Assembly: GCF_002177115.1 (NCBI RefSeq)
Contig: NZ_MVAG01000128.1
Location: forward strand, 434,001 to 498,000
Length of the DNA stretch: 64,000 nucleotides
Origin: Chryseobacterium mucoviscidosis
GTDB lineage: Bacteria > Bacteroidota > Bacteroidia > Flavobacteriales > Weeksellaceae
Direction: 5' to 3'
Made by a program: the position numbers and the translations under genes. Below are positions 32,353 to 41,384 of this stretch, in pieces (the stretch's first letter is position 1; each line of letters starts with the position of its first letter). The notes under the pieces were generated by a model. That model did no database searches and had not been told where the DNA came from. It saw nothing but the letters and a program-made list of their open reading frames with translations.

Positions 32353-33456
32353 ATGGAAAATTCAGACTTAGAACTCATCTCACATCTGAAGCCTTCGAAG
32401 ATCGTAAAAATTATGAAAGATCCGGTAGCATCTGCAAAGGCGGTACATCTTATATATACCACCGATGCAGAAACAGCCGGAATTACACGGAAGAAAACCG
32501 GAAAAAAATATTCTTACTACAAAGACGGCGAAAAAATAAGAGACAAAGAAGAAATCACAAGAATTAACAAGCTGGTTATTCCTCCTGCTTGGGAAAATGT
32601 CTGGATCTGTGCGCTGGACAACGGACATCTTCAGGCAACCGGTTTCGATGTTAAAAAACGAAAACAATATCGTTACCATCCACTTTGGAGTGCCCTGAGA
32701 AATCACACAAAGTTTTACAGAATGATTCAGTTCGGGTATGCTTTACCGGATATTCGCCTGCAGGTTGAGAAAGATTTAGCCTTAAGAAATTTCGAAAAAA
32801 GAAAGATTCTTGCACTGATCGTAAGTTTAATGCAGAGAACCAACATAAGAATTGGCAATAATGCCTATGAAAAACTGTATGGTTCTTTCGGTTTAACAAC
32901 TTTAAAGGAGAAGCACGTTCAGGTAAAAGGACAAAAAATAACTTTTCATTTTAAAGGAAAAAAAGGCGTAATGCATGATATTGATCTGAAAAGTAAAAGG
33001 CTTTCCAGATTGGTGCAGAAGTGCAAAGATATTCCCGGAAGAGAACTTTTCCAGTACATTGATGATGAAGGAAACCGCCACACTGTAGACTCCGGAATGG
33101 TGAATGATTATATTAAAGAAATCAGCGGTGAAGATTTTACGGCGAAAGATTTCAGAACGTGGTCGGGAACCGTAAATGCTTTGATTGCTTTTAAGGAAAT
33201 CGGCTATGCAGAAACCCATACAGAATACAAGAAAAAAGTGAAAGAAGCCCTTGAAATAGTTGCTTCCCATCTTGGAAATACAAGTACGGTATGCAGAAAA
33301 TATTATGTTCATCCTTTGGTCATTAATCTTTATGAGAACAACACCATCAAAAAATATCTTGATGAGCTTGAACAGATAGAGGAAAACGATGGTAAAGCAG
33401 ATCTCACACAGGAAGAAAAATTAGTTTTAAAAATTTTAGAAACTGAGAAAATGTAG
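32353..33456 (+). CDS. DNA topoisomerase IB (poxvirus-type)
   Basis: 367 residues with the bacterial TopIB layout: an N-terminal beta domain (LIYTTDAETAGITRKKTGKK, VIPPAWENVWIC), then a catalytic domain with R in RTNIRIGN, FRTWSGTVNA, and the Tyr nucleophile region TVCRKYYVHP. It relaxes supercoils via a 3'-phosphotyrosyl intermediate. It follows the small lipoprotein gene closely. Confidence 0.93.
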   Translation: MENSDLELISHLKPSKIVKIMKDPVASAKAVHLIYTTDAETAGITRKKTGKKYSYYKDGEKIRDKEEITRINKLVIPPAWENVWICALDNGHLQATGFDVKKRKQYRYHPLWSALRNHTKFYRMIQFGYALPDIRLQVEKDLALRNFEKRKILALIVSLMQRTNIRIGNNAYEKLYGSFGLTTLKEKHVQVKGQKITFHFKGKKGVMHDIDLKSKRLSRLVQKCKDIPGRELFQYIDDEGNRHTVDSGMVNDYIKEISGEDFTAKDFRTWSGTVNALIAFKEIGYAETHTEYKKKVKEALEIVASHLGNTSTVCRKYYVHPLVINLYENNTIKKYLDELEQIEENDGKADLTQEEKLVLKILETEKM

Positions 33457-33457
33457 G

Positions 33458-33655
33458 GGATCAATGGAGAATTGTCAATTCGTCATGCCTGTCGATTTTC
33501 AATTATATTCAAAAACTCACAATTCACTTGCCAAGCAAAATTGACTGTTAACCGTGAAAATCAATGGTGAATTGTGAATTGTCAATTCGTCATGCCTGTC
33601 AATTTTCAGCTATATTCAAAAAATTCACAATTCACCTGCGAAGCAAAATTGATCA
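33458..33655 (+). repeat. Tandem duplication of a ~90-bp intergenic unit
   Basis: Two near-identical copies: 33462-33545 and 33561-33652. Each runs ATCAATGG..GAATTG..TCAATTCGTCATGCC, then a TATATTCAAAAA segment, ending TTCAC.TGC.AAGCAAAATTGA. Related short blocks (AATTCACAA, GCAAAATT) also flank the gap at 46692-47079, so it belongs to a dispersed family. Confidence 0.7.
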
Positions 33656-33687
33656 TTCACACATTCTCTCGACCCAAATAATTGTTG

Positions 33688-33695
33688 TAAATTTG
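33688..33695 (+). promoter_or_regulatory. -7 box (TAAATTTG) of pruA
   Basis: Perfect TAnnTTTG, 31 nt upstream of the pruA ATG. Confidence 0.5.
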
Positions 33696-33726
33696 TATCA
33701 TTAGCAAATAAAAATATACAACTAAT

Positions 33727-35352
33727 ATGTCTAAAGCAATTTCGCAAGTACCATTTGCAGTAAACGAGCCCGTAAATTCGTATGCACCGGGAACTCCGGA
33801 AGTAAAAAGTCTGATCGCCCAGTACAAAAAAATGTGGGCAGAAAAGATCGAAATCCCAATGATCATCAATGGTGAAGAAGTAAAAACAGGAGATAAAGTT
33901 CAGCTTCAGTCGCCTCAGGATCATGCGCACGATTTCGGATTTTATCACAGAGGAACCATGCAGCATGTAGATGATGCGATAAACGCTGCGCTGGCTGCGA
34001 AAAAAGAATGGAACGAGCTTGGATGGGAACACCGTGCTGCCATTTTCTTAAAAGCGGCTGATCTTTTGGCAGGACCTTACAGAGACGTTATTAATGCAGC
34101 AACGATGATCGGACAGTCTAAAAATGTTCATCAGGCTGAAATTGATTCCGCTTGTGAATTCATCGATTTCTTAAGATTCAACGTAGAATTTATGACGGAA
34201 ATGTATTCCGAACAGCCGGTTTCTGACGCAGGAATCTGGAACAGAGTGGAATACAGACCATTGGAAGGATTCTGTTTTGCAGTAACTCCTTTCAACTTTA
34301 CTGCGATTTCAGGAAATTTACCGACCTGTATGGCAATGCTTGGAAACGTAGTGGTCTGGAAGCCTTCTGATAAGCAGGTTTATTCCGCAAAAGTTATCAT
34401 GGATGTTCTTACGGAAGCAGGTCTTCCAAAAGGAGTTATCAACATGATCTTCACGGATGGAAAAGAAACGGCTGAGAAAGTTTTGGCGCACAGAGATTTT
34501 GCAGGACTTCACTTTACAGGTTCTACGAAAGTGTTCCAGGGAATGTGGAAAATGATCGGAGACAATATTCATAATTATAGAACCTATCCAAGAATCGTTG
34601 GAGAAACCGGAGGGAAAGATTTCGTAATTGCGCATCCTTCTGCAAACGTAGAAGCGGTGGCGACTGCTTTGGTAAGAGGTGCTTTCGAATATCAGGGACA
34701 GAAATGTTCTGCGGCTTCCAGAGCGTATATTCCTCAGTCTCTTTGGGCAGATGTGAAAAAAGTAATGGAAACTCAAATCGCTTCCATCAAAATCGGTTCT
34801 CCTGAAGATCCGTCTAACTTTGTAAATGCGGTAATTGACAAAAATTCTTTCGAAAAATGTAAAGGATATATTGACAGAGCGAATTCTTCAACTGAAGCAA
34901 ACGTTGTAATCGGCGGTAAAACAGACGATTCTAAAGGATGGTTTGTACACCCTACTGTTATTGAAACTACAAATCCTCAGTACGAAAGTATGGTTGAGGA
35001 AATCTTCGGACCAATTTTGTCTATCTACGTTTATGAAGATGTAAAATGGAAAGAGACTTTACAGTTGGTAGATTCTTCTTCTCCTTATTCTTTAACGGGA
35101 TCTGTTTTTGCACAGGATCGTTATGCGGTAAATGAAGCATTCAAAGCGTTGGAAAATGCATCCGGAAACTTCTACATCAATGACAAACCTACAGGAGCAG
35201 TTGTTGGTCAGCAGCCTTTTGGTGGTGGTAGAGCTTCAGGAACAAATGACAAAGCAGGTTCTAAAATGAACTTACTAAGATGGACTTCTGTAAGATCTAT
35301 CAAAGAAACTTTTGTATCTCCTAAAGATTACAAATATCCGTATTTAGGATAA
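33727..35352 (+). CDS. pruA: L-glutamate gamma-semialdehyde dehydrogenase
   Basis: 541 residues of the aldehyde dehydrogenase fold, with the length and N-terminus of stand-alone 1-pyrroline-5-carboxylate dehydrogenases (ALDH4-like). The active site has general base E293 in VGETGGKDFV and the nucleophile C327 in GQKCSAASR. It oxidises glutamate semialdehyde to glutamate with NAD+ in proline degradation. Cytoplasmic, monocistronic, with its own promoter and terminator. Confidence 0.95.
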   Translation: MSKAISQVPFAVNEPVNSYAPGTPEVKSLIAQYKKMWAEKIEIPMIINGEEVKTGDKVQLQSPQDHAHDFGFYHRGTMQHVDDAINAALAAKKEWNELGWEHRAAIFLKAADLLAGPYRDVINAATMIGQSKNVHQAEIDSACEFIDFLRFNVEFMTEMYSEQPVSDAGIWNRVEYRPLEGFCFAVTPFNFTAISGNLPTCMAMLGNVVVWKPSDKQVYSAKVIMDVLTEAGLPKGVINMIFTDGKETAEKVLAHRDFAGLHFTGSTKVFQGMWKMIGDNIHNYRTYPRIVGETGGKDFVIAHPSANVEAVATALVRGAFEYQGQKCSAASRAYIPQSLWADVKKVMETQIASIKIGSPEDPSNFVNAVIDKNSFEKCKGYIDRANSSTEANVVIGGKTDDSKGWFVHPTVIETTNPQYESMVEEIFGPILSIYVYEDVKWKETLQLVDSSSPYSLTGSVFAQDRYAVNEAFKALENASGNFYINDKPTGAVVGQQPFGGGRASGTNDKAGSKMNLLRWTSVRSIKETFVSPKDYKYPYLG

Positions 35353-35393
35353 TCATTCAGGAACAATACATAATTGTTATTCTTATATCAATA

Positions 35394-35425
35394 CAGCCCC
35401 GGAATTTCGGTTTCGGGGCTTTTTC
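35394..35425 (+). terminator. pruA terminator
   Basis: AGCCCCG ... CGGGGCT hairpin followed by TTTTTC. Confidence 0.85.
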
Positions 35426-35561
35426 TTTCTTTAAATTACTGATTGATAAGAGATTTATTAACACTTTTTAATTTATTTTATTGATAATTTAATAGGCTTA
35501 CCAATACTTTCGGAATAATAATTGAATTAATCGTGTTACAATCACACCAAAATAAAATATT

Positions 35562-35774
35562 ATGAAAAAGTTATTGTTAATGGCAACAGTCGGAATATTC
35601 GCGGTAAGTTGCGGTACAAAAGAATCGTCCATGTCGACCACCAATTCGGATTCTACAATGGTGGATAATACAACAGCCGTTGCTCCAGCCACAACAGACA
35701 CCATGACTACGGCAAAAGCCAATCCGGACAGTATGAAGATGAAAATGGATTCTGCAAGCACTACTGTAAAATAA
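35562..35774 (+). CDS. Small Ser/Thr-rich lipoprotein
   Basis: 70 residues: the signal MKKLLLMATVGIFAVSC has lipobox AVSC, then a low-complexity Ser/Thr/Asp/Met region with repeated D-S-M-K/T motifs. There is no domain. It resembles the lipoprotein 180 bp downstream in layout and in the D-S-T-K repeats, so the two are probably paralogous. Confidence 0.72.
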   Translation: MKKLLLMATVGIFAVSCGTKESSMSTTNSDSTMVDNTTAVAPATTDTMTTAKANPDSMKMKMDSASTTVK

Positions 35775-35852
35775 CACAGAATTTTAACTTAAAAATTTCA
35801 AAATCCTCAGAAAATTTTCTGGGGATTTTTAATGCTCAGAAGTTTAAAAAGA

Positions 35853-35908
35853 ACTTTTTACTTTTTACTTTTTACTTTTTACTTTTTACTTTTTACTTTT
35901 TACTTTTT
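35853..35908 (+). repeat. Heptanucleotide repeat (ACTTTTT)8
   Basis: Eight perfect copies of ACTTTTT, ending 7 bp before the -7 box of the next gene, so the tract covers the -33 region. Confidence 0.92.
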
Positions 35909-35915
35909 AAATCAT

Positions 35916-35923
35916 TATATTTG
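35916..35923 (+). promoter_or_regulatory. -7 box (TATATTTG) of the second small lipoprotein
   Basis: Perfect TAnnTTTG, 28 nt upstream of the ATG at 35952 and immediately after the heptamer tract. Confidence 0.5.
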
Positions 35924-35951
35924 ATATACACTAAACATTAAAAAATTTACT

Positions 35952-36161
35952 ATGAAAAAATTATGGATTTGTGCCGTTTTAGGACTGCTGTTTTTAGGAA
36001 GCTGCGCCGATAAGAAAGAAAACAGAGAAGAATTTAAAGAAGAACACAATAAAGATTCTTTAAGAAACAGAATGGGAGATTCTGCCGTTGCCCATTCAGA
36101 AAGTACTTCTACTGCTTCGGACAGTACAAAAACTGCCTCGGATTCTACAAAAATGAAATAA
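35952..36161 (+). CDS. Small lipoprotein with D-S-T-K repeats
   Basis: 69 residues: the signal MKKLWICAVLGLLFLGSC has lipobox LGSC, followed by a charged region (KKENREEFKEEHNKD) and a C-terminal ASDSTKTASDSTKMK repeat. The function is unknown. The heptamer repeat in its promoter region suggests possible variable expression. Confidence 0.72.
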   Translation: MKKLWICAVLGLLFLGSCADKKENREEFKEEHNKDSLRNRMGDSAVAHSESTSTASDSTKTASDSTKMK

Positions 36162-36166
36162 AAAAA

Positions 36167-36193
36167 CAAAACCGCGGAAAATCTGCGGTTTTG
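36167..36193 (+). terminator. Terminator of the second small lipoprotein gene
   Basis: CAAAACCGC with GCGGTTTTG, a 9-bp perfect stem with a 9-nt loop. Confidence 0.75.
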
Positions 36194-36254
36194 TACTTAA
36201 AAAAACTTGACTGAAAAAAACCGGGCAATCACCCCGATTGTATTGTTAGGAAGA

Positions 36255-37145
36255 CTATTCTCCCAGATAGATAAACGTATTCACTACAAGATACGCAGAT
36301 CTGTTATCTATAGATTTCCCTAATCCTCCTGTAGAAACAGTTGCTGTTCCTGCAACAGTATGCATATGCGCTCCTGCAGGTGCTGTATTGTTCAGCATTC
36401 CGATGCCGCCCCATGCGGTTGATCCTCCATCCGGCTGATAACCTCCTGAACTGTTGTTAACGGTAGTTCCACCCAACAAAAAACCGCCTTCTGTAGAAGA
36501 ATGGGTATGAGATCCTGCACTTTGCGCCACCCCGTTTACCGGTCCTGAAAGGGTAATATTCGGTAGGTTAGACTGCAGAATTCCGAAATGGTTTTCGCCT
36601 CCTATTGCGCCTAAAACTTCTCCATTGGCTCTGGATTTTAAAACCCGGTCTCTGGAATCTGGCAGATTGTCCGTAAATCCCAGACTTGCTGCTGCTGCCT
36701 GACTTACCGGCGAAAGGGCTGTAATATTTCTTCCGTCCAAAAGATACCATCCTCCGTGGTCGGTCTTTTTTACAGAAGTTTTAATATCCCCGATGTTTTT
36801 GCTGTTTAATGATTTTTCATCACCAAGCATTAATTTCTGCCAGATCGTACCGTCAAAATAATACAATCCCTGAGCATCTACTCTGTTGGTTTTTGAAGTG
36901 ATTGAAGTTACCGGTGATGTTACATATACAATAGTTCCGGCGTGTGTGCTTGTATATCTGGAATCTCCTGCTCTTAGCTGATCTCCCGTTAATCTCGGGG
37001 GCAAAATGCCTTCCGCTGTGGAGCCATCGCTGTTCTTTGCGACTACGTCCAAACTCGTTATAGGATTTGCTGTATTGATCCCGATCTGCGAAAACGCAAA
37101 ATTAGATCCTACAGTAGCCATAACGACTGTAAAAATTGTTCTCAT
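36255..37145 (-). CDS. Exported protein with phage tail-collar-like C-terminal domain
   Basis: 296 residues. The signal peptide ends at SNFAFSQ, followed by IGINTANPITSLDVV, common at the start of exported flavobacterial fibre-like proteins. The C-terminal half has GGWYLLDGRN, GAIGGENHFGI, SHTHSSTEGG, GAHMHTVAG and a final YLVVNTFIYLG, the tail-collar/microcystin-dependent protein layout with paired His-x-His. A surface or adhesive role is inferred. Confidence 0.75.
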   Translation of the reverse strand: MRTIFTVVMATVGSNFAFSQIGINTANPITSLDVVAKNSDGSTAEGILPPRLTGDQLRAGDSRYTSTHAGTIVYVTSPVTSITSKTNRVDAQGLYYFDGTIWQKLMLGDEKSLNSKNIGDIKTSVKKTDHGGWYLLDGRNITALSPVSQAAAASLGFTDNLPDSRDRVLKSRANGEVLGAIGGENHFGILQSNLPNITLSGPVNGVAQSAGSHTHSSTEGGFLLGGTTVNNSSGGYQPDGGSTAWGGIGMLNNTAPAGAHMHTVAGTATVSTGGLGKSIDNRSAYLVVNTFIYLGE

Positions 37146-37396
37146 CCGTTTAATTCGTTACTAGTTAATGTTTCATGGTTTGGTGCAAAATATCGGTTAC
37201 ATATTTTACAACATTGGCTAGTGGCATTATTAGTTTTTAGTGTTTAGGTGAGCAGTACGGGTTTTATTTTTCCGGAAAGATTGGTAATAACTGCAGTAGT
37301 AGTGGTTATCCCGTAAAACTGGCGCAAATATAATGCACTAAATAGTTTCTGCGAAAAGAAAGGTTATCCGTTTTCAGGAAAATGAAAAGAAAAAGA

Positions 37397-38131
37397 CTAA
37401 GACTGTTGATCATTTTCGTGAAAAAAAGGAATCATATCCGACTGATTTTCAGAATAAAGCAACTTTATATAAACTGATGGAGAATAATCTGTAATCTGTT
37501 TAAAAACGGAGGCAAACTTGCTGTGAGAAGAAAATCCGCACTCTTCAGCGAGGATGCTGATCTTGTATTGGCGGTATTTTTCGTCATTAACAAGCTTATC
37601 GACGATGTAATTTATCCTCAGACGATTGATATAGGTTTTAAAATCCGAATTTTTGTGGCGGTTGATGAGGTGCGAAAGATATTTCGTATTGGTGTTTAAC
37701 TCTCCTGCAAGAAAGGACAGAGACATATTTTTATTCGTGAAGGACGTTCCTTTTTCAAAATCATTCAGGAGTTCAAGAAGTTTGGCTTCGGTTTCGGAAG
37801 TCATAGGAGATTCTGCTTTTTTCCTTCCTTTTTCATCGTCATTATTCTGAATTTCTTCAATGGAAATATGAGCAAAATCCGGTTTTGGATCCTCAGAATA
37901 GAAACCTTTATCCTGAACAAATCCCTGCCGATGGTTTCTCAGGATGTTCCTCATTCTTGCAAGCTGCTTTTTCTGTTTGGATCTGAAATGAAGAAATAAC
38001 CCTATTAATGCAGAACACAACACAATAATGATTACGTTCTGTGCAACATGTATCGTTTCATGATGCTCATGTACGGAAACGGGAAATGCATTGACCAGTA
38101 GTAATACAAACCGGCAGAAACTATTAGACAT
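37397..38131 (-). CDS. Short membrane-anchored AraC-type regulator
   Basis: 244 residues. One transmembrane segment (VIIIVLCSALIGLFLHF) lies near residues 33-50, followed by a linker and a C-terminal AraC HTH domain (LAGELNTNTKYLSHLINRH, ISILAEECGFSSHSKFASVFK). Most flavobacterial proteins with this C-terminus carry ~300 residues of N-terminal TPR repeats. These are absent here, so the gene looks like a shortened member. The start is well placed. Confidence 0.83.
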   Translation of the reverse strand: MSNSFCRFVLLLVNAFPVSVHEHHETIHVAQNVIIIVLCSALIGLFLHFRSKQKKQLARMRNILRNHRQGFVQDKGFYSEDPKPDFAHISIEEIQNNDDEKGRKKAESPMTSETEAKLLELLNDFEKGTSFTNKNMSLSFLAGELNTNTKYLSHLINRHKNSDFKTYINRLRINYIVDKLVNDEKYRQYKISILAEECGFSSHSKFASVFKQITDYSPSVYIKLLYSENQSDMIPFFHENDQQS

Positions 38132-38383
38132 ACTTCAACAAATTATTATCCTTGTTATAATAATTCATCATTTTCATGGGTGTCTTTTTGTTTTTCACAA
38201 AACTAAGAATAATTTATTTTTTAATAAAATTTAATACTACCAATTAATTCGATAGGTAAAATGAAAATTTTTACTGTTTTTAATAAAACATCCGTTTCTT
38301 TTTTAACCTGAAATCAAAAAAATAATCAAAACATCGTTGTAACTATTTCTCTCCTGAAAAGACTTATTTATTAACATAATTAT

Positions 38384-38391
38384 TACATTTG
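38384..38391 (+). promoter_or_regulatory. -7 box (TACATTTG) of the thioredoxin-family gene
   Basis: Perfect TAnnTTTG, 19 nt before the ATG at 38411. Confidence 0.5.
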
Positions 38392-38410
38392 CAACCAATA
38401 AAAAGTATTT

Positions 38411-39580
38411 ATGAAAAAACTATCGATATTTTCTGCCTTATTCATCGGAGCGTTTGCTCTTGCGCAGGGAATAAAATTTGAAGAATCCAACTTTACAGCC
38501 GTTCTTGCTAAAGCAAAAAAAGAAAATAAACTTGTATTTATCGACGCTTATACCACTTGGTGCGGACCTTGTAAACTGATGGCGAAAAATATTTTCCCGC
38601 AGAAAACCGTAGGAGATTATTACAACTCCCACTTCATCAATGCAAAAATTGATATGGAGAAAGGCGAAGGAATTGAAATTGCCAAAAAATACAACGTAAA
38701 AGCCTTCCCTACTTACCTTTTCGTAGACGGAAACGGAGAATTGGTACACAGAACTTTAGGATATGTGGAGGAAAACGATTTCATCCAGTTTGCAAAAGAT
38801 GCAGGAGATCCAAGCAAAAGGTTAACCGCACTGAAGCAAAAATTCGAAGACGGCGAAAAAGATCCTGAGTTTCTGAAAAACCTTGCTTCTCTTACGATGT
38901 ATAACGATGCTGAGTTTGCAGGAAGAGTAATGGAGCGCTATTTCAGTTCAAAAAAAGAACTGGACAGAGAAGATGTTCAGATGTTACTTTCCGTTGCACA
39001 GAATCCGGACAGCCCGATGTACAAAATTTTTCAGGCAAAAAAGGATGAAATCTCAAAGATTATTACTCCTCAAAAGTATGAAGCGATTGACAAAAATATC
39101 AAGATCAGCAGTATCTTTAAAAAGTCTTACAACCCACAGTCAAAAACGTGGGACGACAATTATTTCCTGACGGAAGCTCAGAAATTTTTATCTAAAGATG
39201 AGGCTGAAAAAATCCTGAAAAAAGCACAGGCTTCAAGAGCTTTAAGAGATAAAGACTTTGCCAAATACGAAAAACTGACGCTTGAACTGAACCAAGACAC
39301 TTCTGCATTAAGCTCCGAAGAACTGAATTCTCTTGCATGGAATTTCTTTGAAAATGTAAGCAACAAAGCATCTTTGGAAAAGGCATTAGTCTGGGCGCAG
39401 GAATCTGTAAAGAAAGACGAAAACTTCGCGAATACCGATACTTTAGCCAATCTTTACAACAAAACCGGCGACAAGAAAAACGCCAAACTCTGGGCTGAAA
39501 AATCCATCGAACTGGCAAAAAAGACAGGACAGGATGCTTCCGATACCGAGAAATTGCTGAAAAGCCTGAATATACAGTAA
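38411..39580 (+). CDS. Secreted thioredoxin-family protein
   Basis: 389 residues. The signal peptide (MKKLSIFSALFIGAFALAQ) is followed by a thioredoxin domain with W50-C-G-P-C54 and a cis-Pro region (AFPTYLFVDGNG), then about 250 residues of helical TPR-like sequence. The canonical CGPC suggests a periplasmic disulfide reductase or isomerase role; the substrate is unknown. It ends in a convergent terminator. Confidence 0.85.
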   Translation: MKKLSIFSALFIGAFALAQGIKFEESNFTAVLAKAKKENKLVFIDAYTTWCGPCKLMAKNIFPQKTVGDYYNSHFINAKIDMEKGEGIEIAKKYNVKAFPTYLFVDGNGELVHRTLGYVEENDFIQFAKDAGDPSKRLTALKQKFEDGEKDPEFLKNLASLTMYNDAEFAGRVMERYFSSKKELDREDVQMLLSVAQNPDSPMYKIFQAKKDEISKIITPQKYEAIDKNIKISSIFKKSYNPQSKTWDDNYFLTEAQKFLSKDEAEKILKKAQASRALRDKDFAKYEKLTLELNQDTSALSSEELNSLAWNFFENVSNKASLEKALVWAQESVKKDENFANTDTLANLYNKTGDKKNAKLWAEKSIELAKKTGQDASDTEKLLKSLNIQ

Positions 39581-39585
39581 AAAAC

Positions 39586-39621
39586 AAAAAGGTTGTCTCT
39601 TAAAACGGACAACCTTTTTTT
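39586..39621. terminator. Convergent bidirectional terminator
   Basis: AAAAAGGTTGTC at 39586-39597 with its exact reverse complement at 39608-39619 plus T tracts, between convergent genes. Confidence 0.85.
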
Positions 39622-39639
39622 ATGAATTTAAATCACAAT

Positions 39640-40431
39640 TCAATCCAGATGATTATTATCTTTTCTGTGTCTTTTTTCCACCCACTCTTTTTGTTCTTTG
39701 GTTAACGTTTTTCCTGTAGCCATAAAAAAAGCTCCTGCAGGATCATTTTGAAAATCTGCTCTTTTTTTAGAAAACTTCTGATAATCTGTTTCGATGATGT
39801 TTCTGATAGGAGCTATTAACTCACTGATATTTTTAAGTTTAATTAAAGTAAAATGAAAATAGTCTTTATCGTCATAAGCTTCAATTACCAATCCGGGTAA
39901 TCCTTTAAAAGTATAAGGTCCTTCAGAAACAGGAACTTCTTCCGTATACCACGCGGTAATATTTTTATTTCTATATTTTCCTACTGCTTTTCTGCATTTA
40001 TAACTACTTACTATTTTAGTATCATCTTCTAATTTCCAATCAATTTTTTGATCTGCTTCAAAAGCATACGTTGCATTAAAAATCTTATCGTAAATCTCTA
40101 ATTTGTTTTCAGATTTAAATACTTCCGGATTAAAATAAGCTTTTGGAATTTTAGAAAAATCAATAATAATTCTTCCGTTTATAGGATTGTTGATACTATT
40201 CTTCGTTGATTCCTTCGTTAAAGAATCATAGATTGCCTTTTGATCGCTTTTGAAAATAGAAGATTTCTTACCTATCCACAGACTCGTCATTTCTTCTTTT
40301 TGACTGTTTGCATCTGTTGTGTCTATTAAAAATTTAGTCAAATAGGTACATTTAATATTTGAATTTTCCAATTCCTGAGAATATAAAATATTCCCTAAAA
40401 ATATCAGAACTAAAAATAATAATCTCATCAT
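39640..40431 (-). CDS. GLPGLI family protein
   Basis: 263 residues. A signal peptide ends near NILYSQ, and the motif GPYTFKGLPGLVIEAYD gives the family its name. These exported Bacteroidota proteins have no established function and are sometimes linked to peptide export systems. It follows the Cys-rich secreted peptide gene on the same strand but is separated from it by a terminator. Confidence 0.85.
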   Translation of the reverse strand: MMRLLFLVLIFLGNILYSQELENSNIKCTYLTKFLIDTTDANSQKEEMTSLWIGKKSSIFKSDQKAIYDSLTKESTKNSINNPINGRIIIDFSKIPKAYFNPEVFKSENKLEIYDKIFNATYAFEADQKIDWKLEDDTKIVSSYKCRKAVGKYRNKNITAWYTEEVPVSEGPYTFKGLPGLVIEAYDDKDYFHFTLIKLKNISELIAPIRNIIETDYQKFSKKRADFQNDPAGAFFMATGKTLTKEQKEWVEKRHRKDNNHLD

Positions 40432-40447
40432 GTTTTAAAAATTTAAT

Positions 40448-40482
40448 AAAGTCTCAGTATAAAAATTGACTGAGACTTTTTA
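40448..40482 (-). terminator. Terminator of the Cys-rich peptide gene
   Basis: AAAGTCTCAGT with ACTGAGACTTT, an 11-bp perfect stem. Confidence 0.8.
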
Positions 40483-40498
40483 TTTTACAAATTATTGT

Positions 40499-40822
40499 TT
40501 ACCCACAAAAGAACTTTGTTGCCAATGTCCCATTTGTGGTCATACAATTCCATGCATCATCCCATGTTGAAACACACGTTCCTGAACCGTAGCAAACCTG
40601 ATCATCAAGAAACATATCTAAACAGGGAATATACATTGAGTATTCTATACAATTATATTGTAATGTTTTAGATTCTGCTTTAGAAGATTCATTCGTGTTT
40701 TTTTCCTGAATAACTTCTTTTTTCTCTTTTTCTGTTTCTTTAGCAGGTTTTGTTTCTTCTGCGTTTTTTGCATTTACCAAGCCGGCAACTCCAAAGGCTG
40801 CCAATAAAATAATTTTTTTCAT
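40499..40822 (-). CDS. Small secreted Cys-rich protein
   Basis: 107 residues: a signal peptide (MKKIILLAAFGVAGLVNA), then a Lys/Glu-rich segment of ~30 residues (propeptide-like), then a compact C-terminal ~50 residues with six cysteines (in YNCIEY, PCLDMF, VCYGSGTC, NCMTT and the final CG). The family is not recognised. Even Cys number and a charged leader suggest a disulfide-bonded secreted peptide. It is divergent from an XRE regulator gene, 177 bp apart. Confidence 0.65.
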   Translation of the reverse strand: MKKIILLAAFGVAGLVNAKNAEETKPAKETEKEKKEVIQEKNTNESSKAESKTLQYNCIEYSMYIPCLDMFLDDQVCYGSGTCVSTWDDAWNCMTTNGTLATKFFCG

Positions 40823-40998
40823 TTGATTTGAAATTTAAAATTAAACATTTTTTTACATCAAAAGTAATTCGCGAAACTTTTTTCAAAAATAAATTCCTAT
40901 TCCCTAACTATCTATTCCAAACAGAATAAAATACAATTCCGTTTGGAATAATTTTTTTCTCCCAAAAACAGTATATTTACAGTTCAATTTCCATAATT

Positions 40999-41382
40999 AT
41001 GAATAACAGTGTTGGCTTTAAAATAAAAAAACTGAGAGAACAGAAAGAAATGTCTCAGGAAGATCTGGCTTTTCAGCTTGAAGTTTCCCAAAGCTATCTC
41101 AGCAAAATTGAAAATGGAAGCATTGAAAAATTAGACTTTATTTTTATGCAGAAAGTGGCTGAGTTCTTTAAAGTAGAACCTCAGTATTTTTTGGAAGGAG
41201 ATACCATCATCAATAATAATGTAGAAACAAGCAATAATTCTTCTGTGGGAAATGTAGGAGATACAAACATTAATAATGTTGATGTAGATTTATTCAAAAG
41301 CGTGATGCAAAATCAGCAGCAGATCAGCCAACTTATGGAAATGCAGAATAAACTGATCGAAAAAATGCTGAAAGAAAAATAG
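40999..41382 (+). CDS. XRE-family HTH transcriptional regulator
   Basis: 127 residues with an N-terminal HTH (IKKLREQKEMSQEDLAFQL, VSQSYLSKIENG), an Asn-rich middle (INNNVETSNNSSVGNVGDTN) and a C-terminal Gln-rich coiled helix (QNQQQISQLMEMQNKLIEKM) that may oligomerise. It is divergent from the Cys-rich secreted protein, a possible regulatory target. Confidence 0.87.
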   Translation: MNNSVGFKIKKLREQKEMSQEDLAFQLEVSQSYLSKIENGSIEKLDFIFMQKVAEFFKVEPQYFLEGDTIINNNVETSNNSSVGNVGDTNINNVDVDLFKSVMQNQQQISQLMEMQNKLIEKMLKEK

Positions 41383-41384
41383 GG

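Noticed and set aside
32380..33312. Several minus-strand frames across the topoisomerase IB gene
   Set aside because: They are mirror frames of a well-conserved gene with intact catalytic motifs.
35853..35908. CRISPR-like reading of the ACTTTTT tract
   Set aside because: The units are contiguous 7-mers without spacers, so this is a simple-sequence repeat.
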